A stretch of DNA of 43,807 bases, taken from contig JAVVWR010000018.1 of assembly GCA_036652035.1 (NCBI GenBank), forward strand, positions 1-43,807. The letters are read 5' to 3'. The notes below the pieces were generated by a model. That model saw only the letters and a program-made list of their open reading frames with translations. It was not told the origin of the DNA and did no database searches. Numbering within the stretch: the stretch's first letter is position 1; each line of letters begins with the position of its first letter. The DNA comes from JAEZVV01 sp036652035 (GTDB taxonomy: Bacteria; Pseudomonadota; Gammaproteobacteria; Burkholderiales; Burkholderiaceae_F). Below are positions 8,558 to 17,424 of the stretch, one piece after another. Both the position numbers and the translations under genes were made by a program.

Positions 8558-9880
8558 ATGCTGCCTGTCGTGGCCCTGGTCGGTCGACCCAACGTCGGCA
8601 AGTCGACGCTTTTCAACCGGCTCACCCGTTCGCGTGATGCGCTGGTGGCGGACTTTCCTGGCCTCACCCGCGACCGGCACTACGGTGAAGGCCGCGGTGG
8701 CCCGCGCCCTTACATCGTGATCGACACCGGTGGTTTCGAGCCGGTCGCCGGCGAGGGCATCGTCAAGGAAATGGCGGCGCAAGCCGAGCAAGCCATTGCC
8801 GAGGCCGATGTTGTGATCTTTGTGGTCGATGCGCGCGCCGGTCTGACCGGCCAGGATTTGCGCATCGCCCAGCGCCTGCGCACCACCGGCCGCAAGGTGT
8901 TTCTCGCCGTCAACAAGGCCGAGGGCATGCAGTCCGAGGGCGTGGTCGAGTTCCATGAACTCGCGCTCGGCGAGCCCTACGCGATTTCGGCCGCTCATGG
9001 CGACGGCATTCGCGCGCTGATGGATCTGGCTCTGGCCGGCTTCCCGGAAGATGCGCCCGAGCCCGAGGAAGCGTTCGAGCACAAGATCAAGGTCGCTGTG
9101 GTGGGCCGCCCGAACGTGGGTAAGAGCACGCTGATCAACGCCCTGCTGGGTGAAGAGCGCCTGATCGCGTTTGACCTGCCGGGCACCACGCGCGACTCGA
9201 TCGAAGTTGAGTTCGAGTGGGGCGGTCGCCCCTACACCTTGATTGACACGGCCGGCATTCGCCGCCGCGGCAAGGTGTTCGAGTCGATCGAGAAGTTTTC
9301 GGTGGTCAAGACGCTGCAGTCGATCGGCGACGCCAACGTCGTGGTTCTGATGCTCGACGCCCAATCGGGCGTGGCCGAGCAGGACGCGCACATCGCCGGA
9401 TACGTCCTCGAATCAGGCCGTGCTCTGGTGGTGGCAGTCAATAAGTGGGACGGGCTTGACGACTACGCGCGTGAAGTCATCAAGCGTGATCTTGAACGCA
9501 AGCTGCATTTCCTGAGCTGGGCCCGCACCTTGCATGTCTCGGCCTTGAAGCGCAGCGGCATGACGCCGCTGATGAAGGCGGTCAACGACGCGCACAAGGC
9601 GGCGTTTGCCAAACTCTCGACGCCCAAGCTCACGCGAGCTCTGATCGCCGCGGTCGAGCGCCAGCAACCGCCGCGCGCCGGCCTGATCCGCCCGAAGATG
9701 CGTTATGCCCACCAGGGCGGCATGAACCCGCCGGTGGTGGTGATCCACGGCAATGCTTTGCAGCACGTCAGCGCTACCTACAAACGCTATCTGGAAGGTT
9801 GGTTCCGCGACAAGTTCGACCTCGCCGGAACGCCGCTGAGAATCGAATTCAAGACGAGCGCAAACCCCTACGCGAATTGA
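8558..9880 (+). CDS. der: Ribosome-associated GTPase Der (EngA)
   Basis: Der assists maturation of the 50S ribosomal subunit. The 440-aa protein has two tandem GTPase domains: the first P-loop GRPNVGKS at residues 9-16 and a second GRPNVGKS at about 180-187. Each has its own DTGG/DTAG G3 motif and NKxE/NKWD G4 motif. A C-terminal KH-like domain follows (ends RIEFKTSANPYAN). It lies 2 nt after bamB. The 144 nt to hfq probably carry a promoter. Confidence 0.97.
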   Translation: MLPVVALVGRPNVGKSTLFNRLTRSRDALVADFPGLTRDRHYGEGRGGPRPYIVIDTGGFEPVAGEGIVKEMAAQAEQAIAEADVVIFVVDARAGLTGQDLRIAQRLRTTGRKVFLAVNKAEGMQSEGVVEFHELALGEPYAISAAHGDGIRALMDLALAGFPEDAPEPEEAFEHKIKVAVVGRPNVGKSTLINALLGEERLIAFDLPGTTRDSIEVEFEWGGRPYTLIDTAGIRRRGKVFESIEKFSVVKTLQSIGDANVVVLMLDAQSGVAEQDAHIAGYVLESGRALVVAVNKWDGLDDYAREVIKRDLERKLHFLSWARTLHVSALKRSGMTPLMKAVNDAHKAAFAKLSTPKLTRALIAAVERQQPPRAGLIRPKMRYAHQGGMNPPVVVIHGNALQHVSATYKRYLEGWFRDKFDLAGTPLRIEFKTSANPYAN

Positions 9881-9911
9881 CGCGGACTGCGTCTAGAAAA
9901 CGCAGTTCCTT

Positions 9912-9921
9912 TGCTATACAT
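9912..9921 (+). promoter_or_regulatory. Possible extended -10 promoter of hfq
   Basis: TGCTATACAT in the der-hfq gap matches an extended -10 element (TG, one base, then TATACA). No good -35 is seen 16-18 nt upstream. It lies about 100 nt before the hfq start, which would leave a leader of roughly 95 nt. This is pattern recognition only. Confidence 0.35.
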
Positions 9922-10024
9922 TGATTTGACGCTGCGCGACCGGTCGCCGAGATCGCGCTTGTGATCGGGGCTGCGGTCTCCCGACTGACCGCCAAGGCGT
10001 CTTCTGAAACGCTGGAGCTATTAC

Positions 10025-10261
10025 ATGAGTAACAACAAAGGGCAACTTCTACAAGACCCGTTCCTGAATGCTCTCCGCAAGGAGCACGTTCCGGTGTCGA
10101 TCTATCTGGTCAACGGCATCAAGCTGCAGGGCCAGATCGAATCCTTCGATCAATACGTGGTTCTGCTTCGCAACACCGTGACGCAGATGGTCTACAAGCA
10201 CGCCATTTCCACCGTGGTTCCCGCGCGCCCCGTGACCCTCACTCCGGAGTCAGACTCCTGA
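10025..10261 (+). CDS. hfq: RNA chaperone Hfq
   Basis: Hfq is the hexameric Sm-like protein that pairs small RNAs with mRNAs. The 78-aa product has both Sm motifs: KGQLLQDPFLNALRKEHVPV and NGIKLQGQIESFDQYVVLL, then VYKHAISTVVPARPV. The C-terminal tail is short (TLTPESDS). Gene order der-hfq-hflX-hflK-hflC is conserved. Its stop codon TGA overlaps the apparent CTG start of hflX. Confidence 0.98.
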   Translation: MSNNKGQLLQDPFLNALRKEHVPVSIYLVNGIKLQGQIESFDQYVVLLRNTVTQMVYKHAISTVVPARPVTLTPESDS

Positions 10262-11418
10262 CCGTCTTCCAGGTCGATCAGGCGCTCGCGCAAGCGACTC
10301 CCCGCGCCTATCTCGTCACCGTCGCCGTCGGTCGTCGTCCCTCCCCGGACGCGAGCGATGAACTGACTCAGCTCGTCGAATCCGACGGGCTCGAGCCGGT
10401 GGGACTGTTGCAAGCCAAACGCGAGCGCCCCGATCCCGCCACTTTCATCGGCGCCGGCAAGGTCGAGGAACTCAAGCATCTCGCCACCATCGCCAATGCC
10501 GGCGTGGTGGTGTTCGATGTGGCGCTGTCGGCCGCGCAGCAACGCAACCTCGAACGCGCGCTCGAGATCGGGGTGCTTGATCGCACTTCACTCATCCTCG
10601 ATATCTTTCGCCAGCGCGCCAAGAGCAGCGAAGGCAAGCTGCAGGTCGAGCTGGCACAGCTCGAGCATCTCTCGACGCGACTAGTGCGCGGCTGGACCCA
10701 CCTGGAGCGCCAGCGCGGCGGTCTTGGCAAGACGGGAGGGCCAGGCGAGAAGCAGATCGAACTCGACCGCCGCATGATCACGGTGCGGGTGCGGCAACTG
10801 CGTGAGCGGCTCAAGACCTTGAGCAAGGTGCGGCGGACACAGCGACGCTCGCGCTCACGCGGTGACGTTTTGTCGATTTCGCTGGTGGGCTACACCAATG
10901 CCGGCAAGTCGACCCTGTTTAATGCGCTCACGCGTGCTGGCAGTTACGCGGCCGATCAGCTTTTTGCCACGCTCGATACCACGGCCCGCCGCTGCTATCT
11001 CGGCAATGGCAAATCGGTAGTCCTGGCCGATACCGTCGGTTTTATCCGGGGTTTGCCGCATCAGCTGGTTGAAGCCTTCAAGTCGACACTCGATGAAACC
11101 GCGCAGGCCGATCTTTTGCTGCACGTGGTTGATGCCGCCAGCCCCGCGCGCGATGAGCAGGTGGCGGAGGTCAACCGGGTCTTGAAGGAGATTGGCGCGG
11201 GCGATGTGCCACGCCTGCTGGTTCTCAACAAGATCGATTTGACCGGCCGTTCGCCCTCGGTGGAGCGGGATGCCGATGGTAATATTTATGCCGTTTCGGT
11301 CAGCGCGGCCGCCGGTCTTGGACTGGACGAGCTGCGTGGTGCGATTCTCGAATTTGCACGCGTCGACCCTGACCCCCTGAGTGATGAGCCCGTGCCCGAT
11401 GTGACGGACCCCGTCTGA
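10258..11418 (+). CDS. hflX: Ribosome-associated GTPase HflX, apparent CTG start
   Basis: HflX binds the 50S subunit and can split stalled or heat-damaged ribosomes. The middle shows the family features RERPDPATFIGAGKVEEL and AQQRNLERALEIGVLDRTSL, then the GTPase P-loop GYTNAGKST, DTVGFIRGLPHQL and NKID. The first ATG/GTG/TTG in frame is GTG 10399, but that would remove about 47 residues that still read as HflX N-domain (AYLVTVAVGRRPSPDASDEL, LVESDGLEP). The frame is open back to a TAA at 10030 with no standard start codon. CTG 10258, overlapping the hfq stop as CTGA and preceded by GGAG 8 nt upstream, is the best candidate and gives 386 aa. Presence of the gene is certain; the start is inferred. 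Confidence 0.9.
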   Translation: MTVFQVDQALAQATPRAYLVTVAVGRRPSPDASDELTQLVESDGLEPVGLLQAKRERPDPATFIGAGKVEELKHLATIANAGVVVFDVALSAAQQRNLERALEIGVLDRTSLILDIFRQRAKSSEGKLQVELAQLEHLSTRLVRGWTHLERQRGGLGKTGGPGEKQIELDRRMITVRVRQLRERLKTLSKVRRTQRRSRSRGDVLSISLVGYTNAGKSTLFNALTRAGSYAADQLFATLDTTARRCYLGNGKSVVLADTVGFIRGLPHQLVEAFKSTLDETAQADLLLHVVDAASPARDEQVAEVNRVLKEIGAGDVPRLLVLNKIDLTGRSPSVERDADGNIYAVSVSAAAGLGLDELRGAILEFARVDPDPLSDEPVPDVTDPV

Positions 11419-11468
11419 TGGCCCGTTGCACAACGGCCTTCTCAGAGATGATTCCATAGGACAACACA

Positions 11469-12749
11469 ATGTCGCTCAACGACCCCCAGTGGGGCCGCGG
11501 CAGTGGTTCCAATGATGGCCGCGATGGTCAGCAGGAAGAACCGCAGCGCCAGCAGCCCCAGCGCCCTCCGCGAGGCAACGACGGTCCGCCCGATCTCGAC
11601 GAGCTCTGGCGTGACTTCAACCGCCGTTTAAACGGTCTGTTTGGCAAAAAGCCGAATGGCTCGGGCAATGGCGGCAACCGCGGCGGAATGCCAGGTGGCT
11701 TCAAGCCCGACGCGCGTGGCGCCGGCATCGGCGCGGCGGCGATTCTTGCCGTGCTTGCGTTGGTGTGGGGCGGCTCGGGCTTTTACATCGTTCCCGAAGG
11801 CCAGGTCGGTGTCGTCACCACCTTCGGCAAGTACTCGGAATCGGCGGGCCCCGGCTTCCGGTGGCACCTGCCGTGGCCAATCGAATCGGTCGATCTGGTT
11901 GACGTCAGCTCGGTGCGCAAAGCCGAGGTCGGTACACGCGGCCGGTCTGACCGTCTTAAGGAAGCCTTGATGCTGTCGGACGACGAAAACATCGTCGACA
12001 TGCAGTTCGAGGTCCAGTACCGGATCAAGGATGGTGTTGGTGCCAAGGACTTCCTCTTCAGCACCCGCAATCCGCAGGCTTCGGTCACTCAGGCTGCCGA
12101 GTCGGCGATGCGCGAAGTGGTTGGTCGCCGCACGATGGACTCGGTGCTATTCGAGTCCAAGCAGGAAATCGCCGATCAGGTCAAGGAGCGCATGCAAGAG
12201 ATGCTCGACCGTTACGGCACCGGCATCCAGGTCATGTCGATCGCGATCCAGAATGCCCAGCCGCCCGAGCAGGTGCAGGCGGCGTTTAGCGATGCCGTCA
12301 AGGCCGGTCAGGACCGTGAGCGCCAGATCAACGAAGGTCAGGCCTACGCCAACGACGTGATCCCGAAGGCACGCGGTACTGCTGAACGACTCAAGTCGGA
12401 AGCCGAAGGCTACAAGTCGCGCATCGTCGAGACCGCCGAAGGTGATGCTTCGCGCTTCAAGCAGGTGCTCACCGAATACCAGAAGGCGCCCGCCGTCACG
12501 CGCGATCGCATGTACGTCGACGCGATGCAGCAGGTCTTTAGCAACTCGACCAAGGTGCTGGTCGATTCGAAGGCCGGCAACAATCTTCTGTATCTGCCGT
12601 TTGACAAGCTGTTGCAGCAGGGCGCTTCGCCGGAGGCGGCCGCGGCTGCTCGCGCGGCTCCGCCGGCTGCCGTGGCGCCGGTTGAAAACGCGCCCGCGGG
12701 CGACAACACTCGCGGCCGCGATGCGCTGCGCAACCGCGACAGCCGCTAA
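11469..12749 (+). CDS. hflK: FtsH protease modulator HflK
   Basis: HflK, together with HflC, forms the membrane cage that controls the FtsH protease. The 426-aa protein has a glycine/glutamine/asparagine-rich N-terminal tail. A membrane segment lies at about residues 87-107 (GIGAAAILAVLALVWGGSGF). The SPFH/band-7 domain follows (YIVPEGQVGVVTTFGKYSES, DVSSVRKAEVGTRGRSDR). An alanine/proline-rich C-terminal tail ends the protein. ATG 11469 has AGGA upstream. It is followed by hflC in the standard pair. Confidence 0.96.
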   Translation: MSLNDPQWGRGSGSNDGRDGQQEEPQRQQPQRPPRGNDGPPDLDELWRDFNRRLNGLFGKKPNGSGNGGNRGGMPGGFKPDARGAGIGAAAILAVLALVWGGSGFYIVPEGQVGVVTTFGKYSESAGPGFRWHLPWPIESVDLVDVSSVRKAEVGTRGRSDRLKEALMLSDDENIVDMQFEVQYRIKDGVGAKDFLFSTRNPQASVTQAAESAMREVVGRRTMDSVLFESKQEIADQVKERMQEMLDRYGTGIQVMSIAIQNAQPPEQVQAAFSDAVKAGQDRERQINEGQAYANDVIPKARGTAERLKSEAEGYKSRIVETAEGDASRFKQVLTEYQKAPAVTRDRMYVDAMQQVFSNSTKVLVDSKAGNNLLYLPFDKLLQQGASPEAAAAARAAPPAAVAPVENAPAGDNTRGRDALRNRDSR

Positions 12750-12758
12750 GGAGTGGGA

Positions 12759-13652
12759 ATGAACAGACTCATCGCTCTTGTAGTCGCGGCCGTGCTCGGC
12801 TTTCTTGTCGTGCGCGCCAGCGTCTATACCGTTAACGAACGCGAGTACGCGCTCGTGTTCGCCTTCGGCCAGCTGAAAGAAGTGGTGGCCAAGCCCGGTC
12901 TCTACTTCAAGCTGCCGCCGCCGTTCCAGAACGTGGTCTACCTCGACCGCCGCATTCTCACCATCGACACGCCCACCACCGATCTGGTGCAGACCTCGGA
13001 AAAGAAGAACCTCTTGATGGATTCCTTCGTCAAGTGGCGCATCGCCGACCCGCGCCGGTATTGGGTGAGCTTTCTCGGCAGTGAGCGTGCCGCCGAAGAC
13101 CGCGTCTCGACCCTCTTGCGTGACGTGCTCAACCAGGCCGTCAACAAGCGCACGGTGAACGACATCACGTCGCGCGAGCGCGACAAGGCAATGCAGGAAA
13201 TCCGTGAGGCGCTGCAGGAGCGCGTCAAGGATCTCGGCGTCGAGATCGTTGATGTGCGTCTCAAACGTGTCGATTTCTCGCCTGAGATTTCGGAATCGGT
13301 CTACCGGCGAATGGAAGCCGAACGCAAGCGGGTCGCGTCGGAAGAGCGCTCGAAGGGCGCGGCCGAGGCCGAGAAGATTCGTGCCGATGCTGATCGCCAG
13401 CGCGAGGTTTTGCTGGCCGAGGCCTACAAGGACGCACAAAAGTTAAAGGGCGAGGGTGATGCCAAGGCGAGTGCGCTGTACGCGCAGGCTTTCGGCCAGA
13501 ACCCTGAGTTTGCTCAGTTCTACCGCAGCCTCGAAGCGTATCGCTCGACCTTCAAGAACCGTAACGACGTGATGGTGGTCGATCCGTCCTCGGACTTTTT
13601 TAAGTACATGAAGAGCCCGACCGGAAAGAGCACGCCCGCGCCCGCCCGCTGA
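12759..13652 (+). CDS. hflC: FtsH protease modulator HflC
   Basis: HflC is the partner of HflK. The 297-aa SPFH protein begins MNRLIALVVAAVLGFLVVRA, a membrane anchor, then VYTVNEREYALVFAFGQLKE. The long charged helix (RRMEAERKRVASEERSKGA, ADADRQREVLLAEAYKDA) is typical. A GTG at 12753 is in frame, but AAGGAG at 12748-12753 sits 5 nt from ATG 12759, so the ATG is chosen. Its stop TGA overlaps the ATG of the next gene (TGATG). Confidence 0.96.
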   Translation: MNRLIALVVAAVLGFLVVRASVYTVNEREYALVFAFGQLKEVVAKPGLYFKLPPPFQNVVYLDRRILTIDTPTTDLVQTSEKKNLLMDSFVKWRIADPRRYWVSFLGSERAAEDRVSTLLRDVLNQAVNKRTVNDITSRERDKAMQEIREALQERVKDLGVEIVDVRLKRVDFSPEISESVYRRMEAERKRVASEERSKGAAEAEKIRADADRQREVLLAEAYKDAQKLKGEGDAKASALYAQAFGQNPEFAQFYRSLEAYRSTFKNRNDVMVVDPSSDFFKYMKSPTGKSTPAPAR

Positions 13653-13837
13653 TGGGCGAGTCGCTGCTGATTGCAATCGGACTGCTGTTCGTGCTCGAAG
13701 GTTTGATGCCCCTGATCGCGCCACGCTCGTGGCGCGATACGGTGCAGAAGCTTTCGCAGTTGCAGGACGGACAAATCCGGTTCTTTGGCCTGATTGCGGT
13801 AGCCAGCGGGTTTGGTCTCGTCTGGTTGCTGTCCTGA
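13652..13837 (+). CDS. yjeT: DUF2065 (YjeT-like) small inner-membrane protein
   Basis: The product is 61 aa with two hydrophobic helices (LLIAIGLLFVLEGLMPLIAP and FFGLIAVASGFGLVWLLS) joined by the family segment RSWRDTVQKLSQLQDGQIR. It belongs to DUF2065, whose function is unknown. It commonly sits next to hflC, as here. The start codon overlaps the hflC stop, so it is translationally coupled. Confidence 0.9.
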   Translation: MGESLLIAIGLLFVLEGLMPLIAPRSWRDTVQKLSQLQDGQIRFFGLIAVASGFGLVWLLS

Positions 13838-13883
13838 CAAGAACTCCTTAGCGCCCGGCGGCAAGTCGGGCGAAGCGCTGTCC

Positions 13884-15038
13884 ATGGCCCGCTGGCTTCT
13901 TCCTGAAAACATCGCCGATATGCTGCCGCGCGAGGCTGCTCGTGTGGAGCGTTTGCGTCGCGCTCTGGTCGATCTCTATCGCGTGCGCGGCTTCGAACTG
14001 GTTCGGCCGCCGCTGATCGAATATGTCGACTCGTTGCTGACCGGCACCGGGAGCGATCTCGATCTGCGCACGTTCAAGCTCATCGACCAGGCCAGTGGAC
14101 GAATGCTTGGCTTGCGCGCCGACATGACGCCGCAGGCGGCACGGATCGATGCGCACATTCTCAATCGAGCGGGGGTAACGCGGCTTTGTTACGCCGGTCC
14201 GGTGCTGCACGCGCGCCCCTTGCATCCGCTCGCCTCGCGCGAGCCGTACGTGGCTGGGGCGGAACTCTTTGGCCACAGCGGACGTGAAGCTGATGCCGAG
14301 ATTCTCAAGCTCGCTGTGGCGTCCTTGCGCACCGCAGGCGTGCAGCGGGTTCACCTCGATATCGGGCACACCGCCGTGGTGCGAGCCATCATCGATTCCG
14401 ATCCGCTCGCGCAAGCGATGCGGGCCGATATCTATGCCGCGCTCGCGGCCAAGGATCGATCGGCCCTGGACGCGGCAGCGGTGGCGGTGGCACCGGCGAC
14501 CCGGGCGGCGCTCGGGGTGTTGATGGGGCTTTACGGCTCGCTCGAGGTGATCGAACGCGCCCGCCGCGAGTTGCCGGCCTTGCCGGCCTTGCTGGCCGCG
14601 CTCGATCAGGTTGAGTGGCTGGCGGCTTGTTGTGGTGCGGACGAAGCCAGCTTCGATTTCACCGATGTGCACGGTTATGAATACCTGACTGGGGTCACTT
14701 TTTCTGCCCACGTTCCCCAGCTGGCCTCGGCGGTGTTGCGGGGTGGTCGCTACGATGACATCGGGTGCGCCTTCGGCCGTTCGCGTCCGGCCACCGGCTT
14801 TACGGTCTATCTGCGTGAGCTGGCCTTGTTAGGTCATGGTGGCTTGCCCAAGGCGGTCGTAGCGCCTGTCGGTGATGAGCCCGAGCTTGAGCTTGGGGTG
14901 GCTAAGCTGAGAGCCTTGGGTGAGATTGTGGTGCAGCTGCTACCGGGTGAGACCGTCGAGGGTTTGGCCGACAGTTTTGAATTCGATCGAGAACTCGTGC
15001 CGTCTGCCGATGGCTGGGTGCTCGTCACACGCAAATAA
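13884..15038 (+). CDS. hisZ: ATP phosphoribosyltransferase regulatory subunit
   Basis: HisZ is a HisRS-like protein without aminoacylation activity. It is required, with short-form HisG, for the first step of histidine synthesis. From ATG 13884 the product is 384 aa, beginning MARWLLPENIADMLPREAAR. It retains the class II fold motifs FELVRPPLIEYVDSLLTGTG and LGLRADMTPQAARIDAHIL plus LRGGRYDDIGCAFGRSRPAT. It lacks the full HisRS histidine-recognition and anticodon-binding regions. The frame is open upstream to 13812, but the family N-terminus supports 13884. hisG is not in the window. Confidence 0.95.
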   Translation: MARWLLPENIADMLPREAARVERLRRALVDLYRVRGFELVRPPLIEYVDSLLTGTGSDLDLRTFKLIDQASGRMLGLRADMTPQAARIDAHILNRAGVTRLCYAGPVLHARPLHPLASREPYVAGAELFGHSGREADAEILKLAVASLRTAGVQRVHLDIGHTAVVRAIIDSDPLAQAMRADIYAALAAKDRSALDAAAVAVAPATRAALGVLMGLYGSLEVIERARRELPALPALLAALDQVEWLAACCGADEASFDFTDVHGYEYLTGVTFSAHVPQLASAVLRGGRYDDIGCAFGRSRPATGFTVYLRELALLGHGGLPKAVVAPVGDEPELELGVAKLRALGEIVVQLLPGETVEGLADSFEFDRELVPSADGWVLVTRK

Positions 15039-15061
15039 ATTGGAATAACCGGGAATCGCAA

Positions 15062-16360
15062 ATGGCTAAGAACGTGGTGGTCGTCGGCACGCAGTGGGGC
15101 GACGAAGGCAAGGGCAAGATCGTTGACTGGCTGACCGAAAGTGTCGCTGGTGTGGTGCGCTTTCAAGGTGGTCACAACGCCGGCCATACGCTGGTGATCA
15201 ACGGCAAGAAGACGATTCTTCGCTTGATTCCCTCGGGGATTTTGCGTCCGGGTGTGATCTGCTATATCGGCAACGGCGTGGTGCTCTCGCCCCAGGCCTT
15301 CCTGGGCGAGCTTGACGAACTGGCCGCTGGCGGCGTCGACGCGGAAAGCCGCATGCGTGTGAGCGGCAACTGCCCGCTGATCCTCGACTATCACATCGCA
15401 GTCGACAAGGCGCGCGAACTGCGTAAGGGCGAAGCCAAGATCGGCACCACCGGTCGCGGCATCGGCCCCGCTTATGAAGACAAGGTGGCTCGCCGCGCGG
15501 TGCGCGCCGCCGACCTGCTCGACGAGAAGCGTCTGGCCGAGCGCGTGCGCGAAGCCAGCGATTTCCACAACTTCATGCTGGCCAACTACTACGGCGCCGA
15601 GACCGTTGACGCCCAGCAGGTGATCGACTCGACGCTCGAACGGGCGACTCGGATCAAGCCGATGATCACCGATGTCTCAGCCACCCTTAACGCCTTGATG
15701 GCGCGCGGCGAGCGGCTTCTGTTCGAAGGCGCGCAAGGGACCTTGCTCGACGTTGACCATGGCACCTACCCCTTCGTCACCTCGAGCAATACGGTGTCGG
15801 GTTCGGCGTGCGCCGGCGCCGGCGTGGGACCGCAGGCCCTCAACTACATTCTTGGCATCACCAAGGCCTACACCACGCGCGTTGGCTCGGGCCCGTTCCC
15901 GACCGAGCTGCTCGACGCCAACGGCGACCACCTGCGCAACCGCGGTCAGGAGTTTGGTTCGGTCACCGGTCGTCCGCGTCGTTGCGGCTGGTTCGACGGC
16001 GCCGCGCTGCGTCGCGCCGTTCAACTGAACGGTCTGTCCGGGCTGGCCTTGATGAAGCTCGACATTCTCGATGGTCTTGATACCGTTCGCCTCGGCGTCG
16101 GCTATCGCTATCAGGGCCAGATCACCGACATCCTGCCTTACGGCGCGGACGAGGTGGCGGCGTGCGAACCGATTTACGAAGATTTCCCCGGTTGGAGCGA
16201 ATCGACGTACGGCGCCAAGCGTTGGGACGAGCTGCCCGTTAACGCCCGCCAATACCTGACCCGTCTGGCCGAAGTGGTCGGTGTTCCGATCGCGCTGGTG
16301 TCGACCGGCCCCGATCGCGACCAAACTATCTTGCTTGATCACCCCTTTGCCAACGCCTAA
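15062..16360 (+). CDS. purA: Adenylosuccinate synthetase
   Basis: PurA joins IMP and aspartate with GTP in the first committed step to AMP. The 432-aa protein begins MAKNVVVVGTQWGDEGKGK, with the P-loop-like GDEGKGK. It continues with GGHNAGHTLVINGKK, TTGRGIGPAYEDK, EGAQGTLLDVDHGTYPFVT and STGPDRDQTI. Length is normal. hisZ-purA followed by a phosphoribosyltransferase gene is common in Burkholderiales. Confidence 0.98.
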   Translation: MAKNVVVVGTQWGDEGKGKIVDWLTESVAGVVRFQGGHNAGHTLVINGKKTILRLIPSGILRPGVICYIGNGVVLSPQAFLGELDELAAGGVDAESRMRVSGNCPLILDYHIAVDKARELRKGEAKIGTTGRGIGPAYEDKVARRAVRAADLLDEKRLAERVREASDFHNFMLANYYGAETVDAQQVIDSTLERATRIKPMITDVSATLNALMARGERLLFEGAQGTLLDVDHGTYPFVTSSNTVSGSACAGAGVGPQALNYILGITKAYTTRVGSGPFPTELLDANGDHLRNRGQEFGSVTGRPRRCGWFDGAALRRAVQLNGLSGLALMKLDILDGLDTVRLGVGYRYQGQITDILPYGADEVAACEPIYEDFPGWSESTYGAKRWDELPVNARQYLTRLAEVVGVPIALVSTGPDRDQTILLDHPFANA

Positions 16361-16404
16361 GAAACAAGACCGAGAGGCGGCAGCCAGCCGCCCAGGAGCC
16401 CATG

Positions 16405-16929
16405 ATGAAAGATCTCTACGTTAGCTGGCCCGAATATCACCGCCTGATCGAGCGTCTCGCTCTCAATGTTCATGAATCGGGCTGGGAGTTCGATTCGATC
16501 CTCTGCCTGGCTCGCGGTGGTCTGCGCGTGGGTGACGTGATTTCGCGCATCTACGACATGCCGCTCGCGATCCTCGCGGCCAGCTCCTACCGCGAGGCCT
16601 CCGGCACGGTCCAGAGCGATCTCGACATCGCCGAGTTCATCACTGTTACTCGCGGCAGTCCGCGCGGCCGTGTGTTGTTGGTCGATGACCTGGTTGACTC
16701 GGGCGTCACCATCGTCAAGGTGATCGATCACCTCAAGCGCCGCTTTCCGGAGATCACCGAGATCAAGACTGCAGTGCTCTGGTACAAGGGTTGCTCGCAA
16801 GTCAAGCCCGACTATTTCGTCGACTATCTGCCAAGCAACCCCTGGATTCATCAGCCGTTTGAGGATTACGACACCCTGCGCCCCAAGCAGCTCGCAGCTC
16901 GTCTTGAACCGGCAGAGTGGGGCAAGTAA
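16405..16929 (+). CDS. Phosphoribosyltransferase (purine PRTase-like)
   Basis: The product is 174 aa and belongs to the type I phosphoribosyltransferase fold. It has the PRPP-binding loop VLLVDDLVDSGVT and an early LCLARGGLRVGDVISR. The C-terminal part (YKGCSQVKPDYFVDYLPSN, WIHQPFEDYD) resembles xanthine/hypoxanthine-guanine PRTase relatives. Substrate cannot be fixed from sequence alone, but the place directly after purA suggests purine salvage. ATG 16402 and ATG 16405 are adjacent in frame; AGGAG at 16394-16398 is better spaced for 16405. A terminator follows. Confidence 0.88.
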   Translation: MKDLYVSWPEYHRLIERLALNVHESGWEFDSILCLARGGLRVGDVISRIYDMPLAILAASSYREASGTVQSDLDIAEFITVTRGSPRGRVLLVDDLVDSGVTIVKVIDHLKRRFPEITEIKTAVLWYKGCSQVKPDYFVDYLPSNPWIHQPFEDYDTLRPKQLAARLEPAEWGK

Positions 16930-16953
16930 GTTTCGCTCCCCGATGTATGAACG

Positions 16954-16984
16954 CAACGGCGCCCGCGGGTGCCGTTGTTGTTTT
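16954..16984 (+). terminator. Rho-independent terminator after the purA unit
   Basis: A GC-rich hairpin with outer arms CAACGGC (16954-16960) and GCCGTTG (16971-16977) is followed by TTGTTTT. It lies 24 nt after the phosphoribosyltransferase stop and ends the long plus-strand block. Confidence 0.8.
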
Positions 16985-17124
16985 CGGAATGGCTGCTGCG
17001 TGGGTAGTCGAACGCGATCGTGCTGGCTATCTGACTATCAGGGCTATGGGATAGGCGCGGGATGGAGCGAAGGGTTTCGCAAGGGGTTGGTGCCGAGGGG
17101 AGCTCGGAAAGGACTCGGAAAACC

Positions 17125-17155
17125 AAAAAGCCTCGCGAACGGATGTTTGCGAGGC
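17125..17155 (-). terminator. Terminator of tRNA-Leu copy 1
   Basis: Stem arms GCCTCGC (17130-17136) and GCGAGGC (17149-17155) with an A-run at 17125-17129, which reads as a T-run after the hairpin on the minus strand. It lies just downstream of the tRNA 3' end and is identical to the terminator of the other copy. Confidence 0.85.
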
Positions 17156-17172
17156 TTTCGGTTTCAAGCTTG

Positions 17173-17257
<85 letters not shown>

Positions 17258-17269
17258 TCGGAAGCGAGA

Positions 17270-17369
17270 NNNNNNNNNNNNNNNNNNNNNNNNNNNNNNN
17301 NNNNNNNNNNNNNNNNNNNNNNNNNNNNNNNNNNNNNNNNNNNNNNNNNNNNNNNNNNNNNNNNNNNNN
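17270..17369. other. Assembly gap, 100 N
   Basis: Exactly 100 N, a conventional placeholder for a gap of unknown size. The 55 bases before it (17215-17269) are identical to the 55 bases after it (17370-17424), so the two contig ends overlap and the real gap may be absent. Confidence 0.97.
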
Positions 17370-17412
<43 letters not shown>

Positions 17413-17424
17413 TCGGAAGCGAGA

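Noticed and set aside
10399..11418. hflX starting at GTG 10399
   Set aside because: Family-like sequence continues upstream of it and no ribosome-binding site was evident; CTG 10258 fits better.
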